NCBI GenBank assembly: GCA_934572335.1
Contig: CAKTKU010000009.1
Coordinates: 10,470 to 74,469, forward strand
Origin: an uncultured Oscillospiraceae bacterium
Lineage (GTDB): Bacteria; Bacillota; Clostridia; Oscillospirales; Oscillospiraceae
DNA length: 64,000 nucleotides
Reading direction: 5' to 3'
Part shown: piece by piece, positions 16,244-24,411 of the stretch
Layout: every line of letters begins with the position of its first letter
Numbering within the stretch: the stretch's first letter is position 1
The notes under the pieces: generated by a model
The model's database searches: none
The model's input: only the letters and a program-made list of their open reading frames with translations
Told to the model about the DNA's origin: nothing
Made by a program: the position numbers and the translations under genes

Positions 16244-17487
16244 TAAAGCGCCTGCAAAGAAAGTTCATCCGCATCGCCATGCTTTCCGTCACGGCGGTCA
16301 TGGCGGCGCTGTGCCTCATCGTCAACGCGGCGTACTATATATATGTAGACAGCGAGCTTTCTGATATGCTGCATATGATCGCCGACAACCGCGGCAGCAT
16401 CCCCGCCGCGCAGGACTCCCACCCGCCGGAGCCGGGCGCGGACGGCAGACGCCCGGACGGACCGTTCACCGTGGAAACGCCGTATTCCACGCGGTATTTC
16501 GTCCTGCGCTACGACGACGCGGGCGAGCTGTCGGAGATGAAACTGGATTATATCGCCTCTGTCGACGGCGATAATGTTGAGCGCTATCTTACAGCCGCGG
16601 CCTCGAACGGCGAGGGCATGGGGTATATCGACAGCTATAAATACTATGTCGTCCATAACGGGGACGACCGCAACATGGCGGTGTTTCTCGACTGCTATCA
16701 GGAGCAGCGCACGCTCCGCGCTGTGGCGGCGGTGTCGGTGCTCGCCTCGGTGGTGTGCATCGCGGTGGTGTATGTGCTCGTGTGCCTGCTCTCCAAAAAG
16801 GCAGTGGAGCCGTTCATCGAGAGCAGCCAGCGCCAGAAGCAGTTCATCACCGACGCCAGCCATGAGCTGAAAACGCCGCTCGCCGTCATGACAACGGGTT
16901 TGAGCGTGCTGGAGCTTGAAGTGGGGGAGAACAAGTGGACGGCGATGCTCAAAGCGCAGACGGAAAAGCTTGGCCGCCTTGTATGTGCGCTCGTCACGCT
17001 CTCGCGCATGGATGAGGAAAAGCCGAAGCTGAATGTTGAGACCTTTGACCTTTCCGCGGCGGTCGGAGACACGGCGGAGGCGTTCGCCGCCCACGCGGAG
17101 AGCGCCGGACACGCGCTAGACGTGAGCATCGCCCCGGCGGTGAAATGCCGGGGCGACGAGGCGCTCATCCGTCAGCTCTGCTCCGTGTTGCTGGACAACG
17201 CCGTCAAGTACGCGCTCCCCGGCAGCGCCGTCTCGCTCACCCTCGCGCATGAGCGGGAGAGCGCTGTGCTCCGCTGCGCAAATGAGTGCGAGCCGATCTC
17301 CGACGAGGACATGAAGCATCTCTTCGACCGGTTTTACCGCCCGGACAAGTCGCGCAGCTCTTCAACTGGCGGCTTCGGCGTCGGGCTGTCCATCGCCCGC
17401 AGCATCGTTGAGGCACACGGCGGCACAATAACCGCCTCCGCGCCACGCCCGGGGATGATAGAGTTCACCGTGGCGCTGAAATGCTGA
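16240..17487 (+). CDS. Sensor histidine kinase
   Basis: This 415-residue protein has two membrane helices (about residues 12-34 and 160-185) around an extracellular domain of about 125 residues, then HisKA with phospho-accepting His208 in DASHELKTPL and a HATPase domain with N, G1 (GFGVGLSIAR) and G2 boxes. There is no clear HAMP domain. The extracellular part has a Pro/Gly/Asp-rich patch. It starts on the ATGA overlap with the regulator; an upstream in-frame start would lie inside the regulator gene and has no binding site. The signal is unknown. Confidence 0.93.
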   Translation: MIKRLQRKFIRIAMLSVTAVMAALCLIVNAAYYIYVDSELSDMLHMIADNRGSIPAAQDSHPPEPGADGRRPDGPFTVETPYSTRYFVLRYDDAGELSEMKLDYIASVDGDNVERYLTAAASNGEGMGYIDSYKYYVVHNGDDRNMAVFLDCYQEQRTLRAVAAVSVLASVVCIAVVYVLVCLLSKKAVEPFIESSQRQKQFITDASHELKTPLAVMTTGLSVLELEVGENKWTAMLKAQTEKLGRLVCALVTLSRMDEEKPKLNVETFDLSAAVGDTAEAFAAHAESAGHALDVSIAPAVKCRGDEALIRQLCSVLLDNAVKYALPGSAVSLTLAHERESAVLRCANECEPISDEDMKHLFDRFYRPDKSRSSSTGGFGVGLSIARSIVEAHGGTITASAPRPGMIEFTVALKC

Positions 17488-17510
17488 GTGGATGTATTGC
17501 GCTGTTCACA

Positions 17511-17542
17511 AAAAATCCAGCGGCGTTATACACCGCTGGATT
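17511..17542 (-). terminator. Intrinsic terminator of the MNT-HEPN-MNT operon
   Basis: AATCCAGCGG and CCGCTGGATT form a 10-base stem (17514-17523, 17533-17542). On the minus strand it is followed by TTTTTT. It also lies after the histidine kinase stop, but the T-run favours the leftward operon. Confidence 0.8.
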
Positions 17543-17603
17543 CAAAAATATATGTTGGAGTTAATATTTGCGATAATCGCGTATGTGTTCAAGTCTCTGC
17601 GCA

Positions 17604-17930
17604 TCAGGCGGCAGCATATAAACTCACCCTTTCTTTTATTACATTCGCGCGGAATGTGGCCTCACTCGGGCGCTGTATCGGCTGCTTGAGCGAGCTTACG
17701 GTTATCAGGTCAATTTGTTTATTCAAAGCTTCTTCAAGCTCGCAGTATACAGCGGCCAGATCGAGAAGACTCTTTATGTCCGTCCCAGCGGTATCTATCA
17801 GAAGGTCAATATCGCTCGCCTCCGTGGCAGTGCCGCGGGCGTATGACCCGAACAGATATACAGCGCTGAGTCCGTATTTTTTGGCGATCGGTGTGATGCA
17901 GTCGCGTATTGCGTCGACCGTGTATACCAT
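17604..17930 (-). CDS. Minimal nucleotidyltransferase (MNT domain)
   Basis: This 108-residue protein has the nucleotidyltransferase signature GSYARGTATEASDIDLLID, with Gly28-Ser29 and the metal-binding Asp40 and Asp42. Stand-alone MNT proteins act as antitoxins by adenylylating HEPN toxins. It is third in an operon MNT-HEPN-MNT, 45 bases after the HEPN gene. The C-terminal part (RANVIKERVSLY) is the usual short tail of this family. Confidence 0.88.
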   Translation of the reverse strand: MVYTVDAIRDCITPIAKKYGLSAVYLFGSYARGTATEASDIDLLIDTAGTDIKSLLDLAAVYCELEEALNKQIDLITVSSLKQPIQRPSEATFRANVIKERVSLYAAA

Positions 17931-17975
17931 GCGGCATGACCTCTCTTCGTAATTTTTGCGGTTTTAACCGTGAGC

Positions 17976-18371
17976 TTATTTTTCAGCCAGATATTCACTT
18001 ATTACGGCGAGAAAATATCGCGCGCTTTCAACCTGATGAATGACGTCATCCTTTGAAATAATAAAGAAGTCGTCGTAGTCACTTTCTGTTCGTATATCAA
18101 ACAACACTGAGATTATTGTGGATAATTCACTATCAAAAATACCCGTCTTGATATACAAGCGGCGGAACTCGGCGATAACGCCGCTGTGCTTCTTCATGTC
18201 GATCTCGTCGAACGCGAGAACAGCACGCATGGCGTGGAAAACGGCATAGTATGAGCGATTCGCGGCGCTTCTGTAGCTGCCGCTCGCCAGCAGACTTTCC
18301 GCGGCAGAAAGGCACTCGGCGTCATGCTCTATGCGCGCCTGAGACAGCGCCTTTTTATCTTCATACTGCAT
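17976..18371 (-). CDS. HEPN domain protein (probable toxin partner of MNT)
   Basis: This 131-residue all-helical protein contains the HEPN core with Arg39 and His46 in NRSYYAVFH, matching the RX4-6H motif that forms the RNase site in active HEPN toxins. A C-terminal helix carries ESARYFLAVISEYL, typical of this subgroup. It overlaps the upstream MNT gene by 11 bases and lies 45 bases before the second MNT gene. Such pairs are toxin-antitoxin modules in which the MNT adenylylates a Tyr of the HEPN protein; here the operon offers two candidate partners. Confidence 0.88.
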   Translation of the reverse strand: MQYEDKKALSQARIEHDAECLSAAESLLASGSYRSAANRSYYAVFHAMRAVLAFDEIDMKKHSGVIAEFRRLYIKTGIFDSELSTIISVLFDIRTESDYDDFFIISKDDVIHQVESARYFLAVISEYLAEK

Positions 18372-18699
18372 AGTTTATTCCTTCCCGCAGAACATTTTTG
18401 TAGAAAGGCATGACCTCGCCGTACTGCCTGAATTGTGCAAGCGGCTTTGCCGTCGCGGACACGGTTATATCATATTTCAAGCTGAGGCTGCTGGTTATTT
18501 CCGCGAGGGCATATCTGCGCTTGGCGATCTCCGCGTTGTCCGCGTCCACAGTCAGAAGAATATCTATATCCGATTCGCTGTCAAAGTCGCCGCGGGCGTA
18601 TGAGCCATAGAGATAAGCGTCGCGTATCCTGCCGGGGAATACTTTGCTGTATTCGCGGTAGACCTCCCGGACGATCGCCCCTGCTTCCGGTGTGCTCAT
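18361..18699 (-). CDS. Minimal nucleotidyltransferase (MNT domain), first gene of the cluster
   Basis: This 112-residue protein carries GSYARGDFDSESDIDILL with Gly32-Ser33 and Asp44/Asp46. GGGGAGG lies 7 bases before the ATG at 18699, which is why the longer upstream form is not used. It ends inside the HEPN gene (11-base overlap). The protein differs clearly from the second MNT of the operon, especially in the C-terminal half (PLAQFRQYGEVMPFYKNV), so the two are not a recent duplication. Confidence 0.9.
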   Translation of the reverse strand: MSTPEAGAIVREVYREYSKVFPGRIRDAYLYGSYARGDFDSESDIDILLTVDADNAEIAKRRYALAEITSSLSLKYDITVSATAKPLAQFRQYGEVMPFYKNVLREGINYAV

Positions 18700-18774
18700 G
18701 CTTTTGCCTCCCCTCGTGCTTGCTATACATATTATATCCGTATTTCCGCCCCAAGTCAAATGAACTTCTCCGCA

Positions 18775-18817
18775 GGAAAAACGAAAACATCCGCAAGCGA
18801 ATGCCTGCGGATGTTTT
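18775..18817 (-). terminator. Intrinsic terminator of tRNA-Ala
   Basis: AAAACATCCGCA and TGCGGATGTTTT form a 12-base stem (18784-18795, 18806-18817) directly after the CCA end of the minus-strand tRNA; the minus strand continues with a T-rich run. Confidence 0.88.
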
Positions 18818-18819
18818 GA

Positions 18820-18896
18820 TGGTGGACCCGAAGGGGATCGAACCCTCGAACCTCACGGATGCGAACCGTGCGCTCTCCCAGCTGAGCTACGGGCCC
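18820..18896 (-). tRNA. tRNA-Ala (anticodon CGC)
   Basis: Read on the minus strand, the anticodon stem-loop CACGG-TTCGCAT-CCGTG gives CGC, reading GCG. The acceptor stem GGGCCCG/CGGGTCC contains the G3-U70 pair that identifies alanine tRNA to its synthetase. The CCA end is encoded. Confidence 0.95.
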
Positions 18897-18983
18897 AAAT
18901 TCAATTTCCCGCTGCCTTATCTCTGACAGCTTGTTCATTATAACACAAATTTTTAATTTGTAAAGAAAAACTTGATATAAATC

Positions 18984-19012
18984 TTGATAAATTTTAAAAG
19001 ATGTAGTAATAT
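18984..19012 (+). promoter_or_regulatory. SigmaA promoter of the SRP RNA
   Basis: TTGATA (18984-18989) and TAATAT (19007-19012) are separated by 17 bases. The predicted start at about 19019-19021 coincides with the base-paired 5' end of the SRP RNA. Confidence 0.85.
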
Positions 19013-19019
19013 ATCATCG

Positions 19020-19314
19020 TGGCTTTTGACAAGGCTGCACTAGTCGGGGAGCCAGCGGTGCCCTGTGACCTGCAATCCGCTAAAGCAGGGACGAATTCCC
19101 GACCGAGGATGTGTGCTGTGTCGTCTGACCCCGGTAAGCAGTGATGACGACCCGGTCTTGCGCAACGGAAACCCGTGAACCATGTCAGGCGGGGAACCGA
19201 GCAGCATTAAGCGGTGCTTTCCGTGTGCCGCGAGGCAGCCGGGTTCGAGCCAGCTGCCGGCGTAACGGGCATAGCCCATTATTCGAAGTCGGGTGTGCAG
19301 TCTTGTCAAGAGCC
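19020..19314 (+). ncRNA. ffs: Signal recognition particle RNA, large bacterial type
   Basis: The conserved SRP54-binding hairpin is seen at about 19180-19215 (GTCAGGCGGGGAACCGAGCA with a GGAA tetraloop). The 5' part CGGTGCCCTGTGACCTGCAA and GCTAAAGCAGGG matches the Alu-like domain of Bacillus-type SRP RNA. The two ends pair over 20 bases with two mismatches (19021-19040 with 19295-19314), which sets the limits. The RNA is a scaffold for Ffh and directs ribosomes to the membrane. It sits 45 bases before dnaX, the same order as in Bacillus. Confidence 0.93.
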
Positions 19315-19358
19315 ATCACTATATCCATCAGTGATCCCAGCGCGAGAGAGGGTGCGTC

Positions 19359-20990
19359 ATGTATCAGGCGCTGTACCGCAAATGGCGGCCGCAGACCTTT
19401 GACGAGGTCGTCGGACAAAAGCATATTACCGAGACGCTGAAAAACCAGGTGAAGTCCGGGCGCTTGTCGCACGCGTATATCTTCATCGGCACGCGCGGCA
19501 CGGGCAAAACCACCTGTGCGCGCATTCTCGCCAAAGCGGTCAACTGCGAGCACCCGGTCGACGGCAACCCCTGCGGGGTGTGTCCGGCGTGCCGCGGCAT
19601 CGCGGACGGCTCCGTGCTGGACGTTGTGGAGCTGGACGCCGCGTCCAACAACGGCGTTGACAACGTCCGCGCCCTGCGGGAGGAGGCCGTGTTCTCGCCC
19701 GCGGCGGTGAAAAAGCGCGTGTACATCATCGACGAGGTGCATATGCTCTCCGCCTCGGCGTTCAATGCCCTGCTGAAAATACTTGAGGAGCCGCCCGAGC
19801 ACCTGATGTTCATCCTCGCCACGACAGAGCTGCAAAAGGTCCCCGCGACTATCCTCTCCCGCTGCCAGCGGCACAGCTTCCGCCGCATCGACACGCCGCA
19901 GATCGCGGAGTATCTGGAATATATCGCCCGGCAGGAGCAGTTTTCGCTCACGCATGACGCGGCGGAGCTGATAGCCCGGCTTGCCGACGGCGGCGTGCGC
20001 GACGCGCTCAGTCTGCTGGATCAGTGCTCGGCATATGAAAAAATCGACGCGCCCGCGGTGTACTCCGCGATGGGGCTTGCGGGCAACAAGCGCATCACGG
20101 ATATGCTCGACCATATTCTGCGCCATGACGCGCCCGCCGCGCTGGAGGAGTTCTCCGCGCTGTGGATGGACGGGAAGGACCCCGCCACGTTTCTCAAAGA
20201 GCTTGGCACCCTCCTGCGCGACGTGCTCATCTCCGTCGTTGCCCCGAAAAGCGGCATGAGCCTCCTCACCGGCGGCTATGATGCCGCCTCGCTTGCCTCC
20301 TTTGCCGCGCGCATGACGCGGGAGGAGCTTATCTCCGCGATGGAGACCGTGCAGCGCTATTCCGCGCAGCTGCGCGAGGCGAAAAACCCCAAGACCGTGG
20401 TAGAGCTGTGCCTCATCTCCCTGTGCGACAACACGCTGGGGGAGGATGTGAACGCCCTGCGCGCGCGTATCTCCCGGCTGGAGGCCATAGCGGCGGGCAG
20501 CGCCGCACCGTCGACCGTGACAGCCCCTGCCGCCTCTGCACCCGCGCCCGCGGCAGCGCCAGCACCGACAGAGAGACCGGCACCCAAGCCCGAACCCATA
20601 CCCGAACCCATACCCACGCCCCCGCCCGAGGAGGAAGCGCCGCCCCTGCCAGAAGACCCGGCGGCAGTGCCGCCGTCTGCCGACGGCGAGCTTTGGAGCG
20701 CGGTGTGCGCCGCGGTCTCGCCGAAGCTCACGCCCGATCTGCGCTACGTGCTGGGCGACAGCACGAAGGTGCGCGGCATGATGGAAAACGGCGTTCTGCA
20801 CGTGGACTGTCTGCCCGGCTTTGTGTACGGGCGCTTCAACCGGCAGGAGGTGCTTGACAGCTTTGCCGCCGCGGCGAGCCGCAAGTGCGGCCGCGATGTG
20901 CGCGTCATCCTCGGCGAGCTGGGCGCGGACGCGCAGAGCACGCGCAGTGTTGAGGAGCTTCGCCAATTCAAGGAAGTCAGATTTATATGA
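19359..20990 (+). CDS. dnaX: DNA polymerase III subunits gamma and tau
   Basis: This is the clamp-loader ATPase. The 543-residue protein has Walker A GTRGTGKTT (44-52), a zinc module Cys63-Cys72-Cys75-Cys78, Walker B VYIIDEVHML and the SRC motif of AAA+ clamp loaders (ILSRCQRHSF). Domain III extends to about residue 365. A Pro/Ala/Glu-rich linker follows (about 385-445) with short PEPIP repeats, then a C-terminal tau-like domain. No obvious slippery A-rich site for gamma production is seen. GAGAGGG precedes the ATG by 6 bases. It is followed by ybaB as usual, but not by recR. Confidence 0.97.
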   Translation: MYQALYRKWRPQTFDEVVGQKHITETLKNQVKSGRLSHAYIFIGTRGTGKTTCARILAKAVNCEHPVDGNPCGVCPACRGIADGSVLDVVELDAASNNGVDNVRALREEAVFSPAAVKKRVYIIDEVHMLSASAFNALLKILEEPPEHLMFILATTELQKVPATILSRCQRHSFRRIDTPQIAEYLEYIARQEQFSLTHDAAELIARLADGGVRDALSLLDQCSAYEKIDAPAVYSAMGLAGNKRITDMLDHILRHDAPAALEEFSALWMDGKDPATFLKELGTLLRDVLISVVAPKSGMSLLTGGYDAASLASFAARMTREELISAMETVQRYSAQLREAKNPKTVVELCLISLCDNTLGEDVNALRARISRLEAIAAGSAAPSTVTAPAASAPAPAAAPAPTERPAPKPEPIPEPIPTPPPEEEAPPLPEDPAAVPPSADGELWSAVCAAVSPKLTPDLRYVLGDSTKVRGMMENGVLHVDCLPGFVYGRFNRQEVLDSFAAAASRKCGRDVRVILGELGADAQSTRSVEELRQFKEVRFI

Positions 20991-21057
20991 GACCGCGCGC
21001 CCAACGTGCGCTCTTGATAAATAATATAAAGAATAAAATTTTCGGAGGATAAGAAAA

Positions 21058-21405
21058 ATGGCAAAAGGCGGATTCCGCGGCGGCTACCCCGGCGGCGGAC
21101 AGATGAACATGATGAAACAGGCGCAGAAGATGCAGCAGGAATTCATGAAGATGCAGCAGGAGCTTGAATCGACCAAGTTTGAGTTTACCTCCGGCGGCGG
21201 TGCGGTCAAGGCGACCATCGTCGGTACGCGCGAGTTCCAGTCGATCGAGATCAACCCCGAGGTCGTCGACCCCGAGGACGTCGAAATGCTTCAGGATATG
21301 ATCCTTGCCGCGGTCAACGGCGCGCTCAAGCTCGCCGACGACAAGACCAGCCAGTCCATGGCGAAGCTCAACGGCGGTCTGCCCGGCTTCCCCGGCATGT
21401 TCTGA
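21058..21405 (+). CDS. Nucleoid-associated protein YbaB/EbfC
   Basis: This 115-residue protein has the family layout: a Gly-rich N-terminus, a Gln/Met-rich helix (MMKQAQKMQQEFMKMQQEL), a beta hairpin with the GGGAVKATIVGTREFQSIEI motif, and a C-terminal helix. It binds DNA as a dimer. GGAGG lies 8 bases before the ATG. In most Bacillota the order is dnaX-ybaB-recR; here a radical SAM gene takes the place of recR. Confidence 0.95.
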   Translation: MAKGGFRGGYPGGGQMNMMKQAQKMQQEFMKMQQELESTKFEFTSGGGAVKATIVGTREFQSIEINPEVVDPEDVEMLQDMILAAVNGALKLADDKTSQSMAKLNGGLPGFPGMF

Positions 21406-21426
21406 TATAACCCCAAAACCGACTGC

Positions 21427-21452
21427 CCAGCCCGGACGATGCTCCGGGCTGG
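21427..21452 (+). terminator. Hairpin between ybaB and the radical SAM gene
   Basis: CCAGCCCGGA and TCCGGGCTGG form a perfect 10-base stem with a 6-base loop. Only a short ATTTCT follows, so it is a weak terminator or attenuator. It overlaps the upstream in-frame ATG at 21439, which argues against that ATG as a start. Confidence 0.6.
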
Positions 21453-21480
21453 ATTTCTGCTGTGCGAACGGAGTGCGCCC

Positions 21481-22314
21481 ATGCGATTCAAAAAAGCCTA
21501 TCTTGAGATCACAAACGTCTGCAACCTGCACTGTGCGTTCTGCCCCGGCACGCGCCGCGCCCCGCGCTTCATGACGCGCGATGAGTTCACGACGCTCGCC
21601 GCGCGGCTGAGACCGTATACGGACTATCTCTATCTCCACCTCATGGGCGAGCCGCTTCTGCACCCGGAGCTTCCCGCCCTGCTCGACGCGGCGGGGGCGC
21701 TGGGCTTTCGCGTCATCGTTACCACGAACGGCACGCTCCTGCATTCGCGCGGCGGCGCGCTCATCGCCGCCCCGGCTGTGCACAAGGTCAACGTCTCGCT
21801 CCAATCCTTCGAGGCGAACACCGGCGGAGCTTTAAGCGATTATGTAAACCAATGTGCCGCATTCGCCGCCCAGATGGACGCGGCGGGGAAGCTGTGCGTC
21901 CTGCGTTTGTGGAACGAAAACGGGCTGAACGCCCTCAACCCCGGCATTGAGGATATCCTCGCCGCGCACTTTCCGCGCCCGTGGCGCGCCGCGCGGCGCA
22001 GTGCGGGACTGGCGGAGCACGTGTGGCTCGAACCCGGGGAGAAGTTCGACTGGCCGGACATGGCGGCCGAGGACGGGGGAGAGCGCGTGTTCTGCTACGG
22101 TCTGCGTGACCAGATCGGCGTGCTCGCCGACGGCACGGTCGTGCCGTGCTGCCTCGACCATGACGGCGACCTCGCCCTCGGCAATCTCTTTCACAGCAGT
22201 ATTGATGATATTATGTCAATCGACAAAGCCCGCGCCATATACGACGGCTTCTCCGCCCGCCGCGCGGCGGAGGAGCTGTGCCGCCGCTGCGGCTACGCCC
22301 GCAGGTTTGGATAA
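21481..22314 (+). CDS. Radical SAM protein with SPASM-like cysteine cluster
   Basis: The 277-residue protein has CxxxCxxC at Cys14, Cys18 and Cys21 (VCNLHCAFC), the MGEPLLHPEL motif, and a short C-terminal set of cysteines (VVPCCLDHDGD, then CRRCGYARR) that could bind a second cluster. GGAG lies 7 bases before the ATG at 21481. The compact size and Pro-Cys-Cys (PCC) motif are common in unassigned SPASM proteins. It is transcribed behind dnaX-ybaB and ends at a bidirectional terminator. Substrate unknown. Confidence 0.85.
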   Translation: MRFKKAYLEITNVCNLHCAFCPGTRRAPRFMTRDEFTTLAARLRPYTDYLYLHLMGEPLLHPELPALLDAAGALGFRVIVTTNGTLLHSRGGALIAAPAVHKVNVSLQSFEANTGGALSDYVNQCAAFAAQMDAAGKLCVLRLWNENGLNALNPGIEDILAAHFPRPWRAARRSAGLAEHVWLEPGEKFDWPDMAAEDGGERVFCYGLRDQIGVLADGTVVPCCLDHDGDLALGNLFHSSIDDIMSIDKARAIYDGFSARRAAEELCRRCGYARRFG

Positions 22315-22319
22315 GTGAC

Positions 22320-22353
22320 GCGAAAAAGCCCGCCGAAAGGCGGACTTTTTCGC
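22320..22353. terminator. Bidirectional intrinsic terminator
   Basis: GCGAAAAAG and CTTTTTCGC flank a CCGCC-GAAA-GGCGG core. With A-runs and T-runs on both sides it can serve the converging radical SAM and nagB genes. Confidence 0.88.
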
Positions 22354-22368
22354 AAATTTATGTATTTT

Positions 22369-23100
22369 TCAGCCGGTGTATCCGATCTCGTCGGCGAGCT
22401 TTTTCTCGATGAAAACAGTCGCGTCGCGGTGCAGCTTCATGAACGTCGCGGGGCATTTCGTCGTGATCTTGTCGTTCATCAGCAGCTCGCGCGCCGCATC
22501 CTGCTTGTTGCCGTTGATTATCAGCAGCAGGCTCTTTGCGCGCATAATGTCGCCCATGCCCATCGTCAGCGCGTAGCGCGGCACATCGTCGCGCGTGGCG
22601 AAGAAGCGGGCGTTCGCGTCGATGGTGCTCTCGTCCAGCGCCTCGCGGTGCGCGGTGTCGCACAGGGCGTCGCCCGGCTCGTTGAAGCCGAGATGTCCGT
22701 CCGGCCCAACGCCCAGCACCTGAAGATCAACGTCGCTGCGCACGAGGACCTCGCGGAATTCGCGTATGTTCTCCTCCACGTCACCCGTGCCTTTGGCGAC
22801 AAAGGTGTTGCGCTTGTCGATGTTGATGTGGTCGAAAAGGTTCGTGTCCATGAAATAGCGGTAGCTCTGGTCGTGCGTCGGCTCAAGCCCGACGTATTCG
22901 TCCAGATTCACGCTCTTCACGCGGGAGAAGTCCAGCCCCTCCTCGCGGCAGCGGCGCGCCAGCTCCTTGTACATGCCCACCGGGCTCGACCCCGTCGCCA
23001 GACCCAGCGTGCACTCCGGCTTTGCCCGGACGAGCCGCTCGATCATATCCGCGGCGAGGGCGCACGCCCTCTCATAGTTTTCTGCGATTATCACTTTCAT
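22369..23100 (-). CDS. nagB: Glucosamine-6-phosphate deaminase
   Basis: NagB converts glucosamine-6-phosphate to fructose-6-phosphate and ammonia. The 243-residue protein shows ATGSSPVGMY, the NLDEYVGL motif with the catalytic Asp, the GPDGHLGFNEPG loop with the ring-opening His, and length typical of the family. The ATG at 23100 has AGGAAAAG nearby. It stands alone, without nagA or a transporter. It opposes the glmS reaction encoded at 57 kb. Confidence 0.95.
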   Translation of the reverse strand: MKVIIAENYERACALAADMIERLVRAKPECTLGLATGSSPVGMYKELARRCREEGLDFSRVKSVNLDEYVGLEPTHDQSYRYFMDTNLFDHINIDKRNTFVAKGTGDVEENIREFREVLVRSDVDLQVLGVGPDGHLGFNEPGDALCDTAHREALDESTIDANARFFATRDDVPRYALTMGMGDIMRAKSLLLIINGNKQDAARELLMNDKITTKCPATFMKLHRDATVFIEKKLADEIGYTG

Positions 23101-23320
23101 AATTGACTTTTCCTCTCTGCCGTCTCTCAGGCGGACGGCGTGCCATACCTCAATAGTAAGTATACCTTTTGCGCGGATTTCCGTCAAGCAAAATTCACAA
23201 ACTTGCAGTTTACATATTCACTCCTTTGTGGTACATTCTCATGGGTCGATCCCGGCGCGCGGGGGAACATTTTCGCGCCCCGCGCGTCGTATGCTTATAT
23301 AGGAAAGGATAGGTTTTGCC

Positions 23321-24199
23321 ATGAAAAAAAGATTCATCTCTTTTGTTCTCGTTTTTGTGATGATCCTCTCGCTCGGCGTCACCGCCAGCGCGGATAATAT
23401 ACAGAGCCGTGCCGTTATCGGCGCGGACCTCACGCCCGAGCAGGTCGCCCTTGTGTATCAGGCGTTCGGCGTGCAGCAGGGCAGCGTCATTCAGCTCAAC
23501 ATCACCAACGCCGAGGAACGCGCGTATCTTGAGGGGTATGTCGACTCCTCCATCATCGGCACGCGCTCCATCTCCTGCGTGTATGTGGAGCTTCTGGGTT
23601 CCGGCGCGGGCATGAACGTCACCACCAGCAACATCACCTGGTGCACGCCGGAGATGTATATCTCCGCCCTCGCCACCGCCGGCATCACCGACGCGCGCAT
23701 CATCGTCGCCGCGCCCTTTGAGGTCAGCGGAACCGCCGCGCTCACCGGCATCTACAAGGCGTATGAGGACATGACCGGGCAGAAGCTCGACAACATCGCA
23801 AAGCTCGTCAGCACGCAGGAGCTGACCATCACCGGCTCGCTCGCGCAGGAGATCGGCAGCATGGACTCCACCTCCATCGTGCAGGATCTGAAAATGATGC
23901 TCGACGAGACCCAGAACATGACCGACGACCAGATCCGGCAGGAGATCGTCCAGATCGCCGCGCAGTATAACGTCACCCTCACCGAAACGCAGATAAACCA
24001 GCTCATCTCGCTCTGCCGCTCGCTCGAGGGGCTGGATGCCGACCAGCTCAAGTCCCGCGTGGAGGAGGTGCAGAACACGCTCAACAAGGTCTCCACCGCG
24101 AAAACGCAGGTCGTCGGCTTCGTCAACAGCGTGAAAAAGGTCGTCACCTCCGTCGCCAGCTTCTTTGATAAGATAAAGGACATCATCGGCTTGCAGTAA
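23321..24199 (+). CDS. DUF1002 (YpuA-like) secreted protein
   Basis: This 292-residue protein starts with a signal peptide (KKRFISFVLVFVMILSLGV, cleavage near ASA). The body contains the DUF1002 features seen in Bacillus YpuA: a Gly-rich N-terminal segment (VQQGSVIQLNITNAEER), the SISCVYVELL strand, ITWCTPEMYISALATAGI, and long C-terminal helices. The function is unknown. It is monocistronic: a strong promoter for the sipW unit follows at 24237. Confidence 0.88.
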   Translation: MKKRFISFVLVFVMILSLGVTASADNIQSRAVIGADLTPEQVALVYQAFGVQQGSVIQLNITNAEERAYLEGYVDSSIIGTRSISCVYVELLGSGAGMNVTTSNITWCTPEMYISALATAGITDARIIVAAPFEVSGTAALTGIYKAYEDMTGQKLDNIAKLVSTQELTITGSLAQEIGSMDSTSIVQDLKMMLDETQNMTDDQIRQEIVQIAAQYNVTLTETQINQLISLCRSLEGLDADQLKSRVEEVQNTLNKVSTAKTQVVGFVNSVKKVVTSVASFFDKIKDIIGLQ

Positions 24200-24236
24200 G
24201 GTTCTGCGTAAACTCAAAAATATTTTCCAGCAGCGA

Positions 24237-24265
24237 TTGACATATTTGCCAAGCGCTGTTATAAT
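24237..24265 (+). promoter_or_regulatory. Consensus sigmaA promoter for the SipW/TasA-like pair
   Basis: TTGACA (24237-24242) and TATAAT (24260-24265) are 17 bases apart: both perfect. The implied leader before the signal peptidase gene is about 140 bases. Confidence 0.9.
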
Positions 24266-24343
24266 GCAAACAAGTTACAAAACTAAAACAAATTACACTG
24301 ATATAATGTGGATGTTCACGGCGCACTTGTGCGAAATGCCCGG

Positions 24344-24377
24344 GCCCATCATCTTTCCCATGGGAAAGATGATGGGC
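24344..24377. repeat. Perfect 34-bp palindrome in the sipW leader
   Basis: The 17-base arm GCCCATCATCTTTCCCA (24344-24360) is followed directly by its exact complement (24361-24377). A smaller CGCAC/GTGCG hairpin lies upstream (about 24322-24333). In RNA it is a strong hairpin 34 bases before the start codon; no T-run follows. Confidence 0.85.
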
Positions 24378-24411
24378 GTTTGAGTATCGGCGCGCTGACG
24401 GAGGCGCGGGC

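Noticed and set aside
17488..17952. Plus-strand frame opposite the MNT gene
   Set aside because: It covers the terminator hairpin and the MNT coding region in antisense. The minus strand has the nucleotidyltransferase motif.
20570..20640. Tandem repeats in dnaX as a possible CRISPR or mobile repeat
   Set aside because: The short repeats encode the Pro-Glu-rich linker between domain III and the tau part. They are in frame and unequal.
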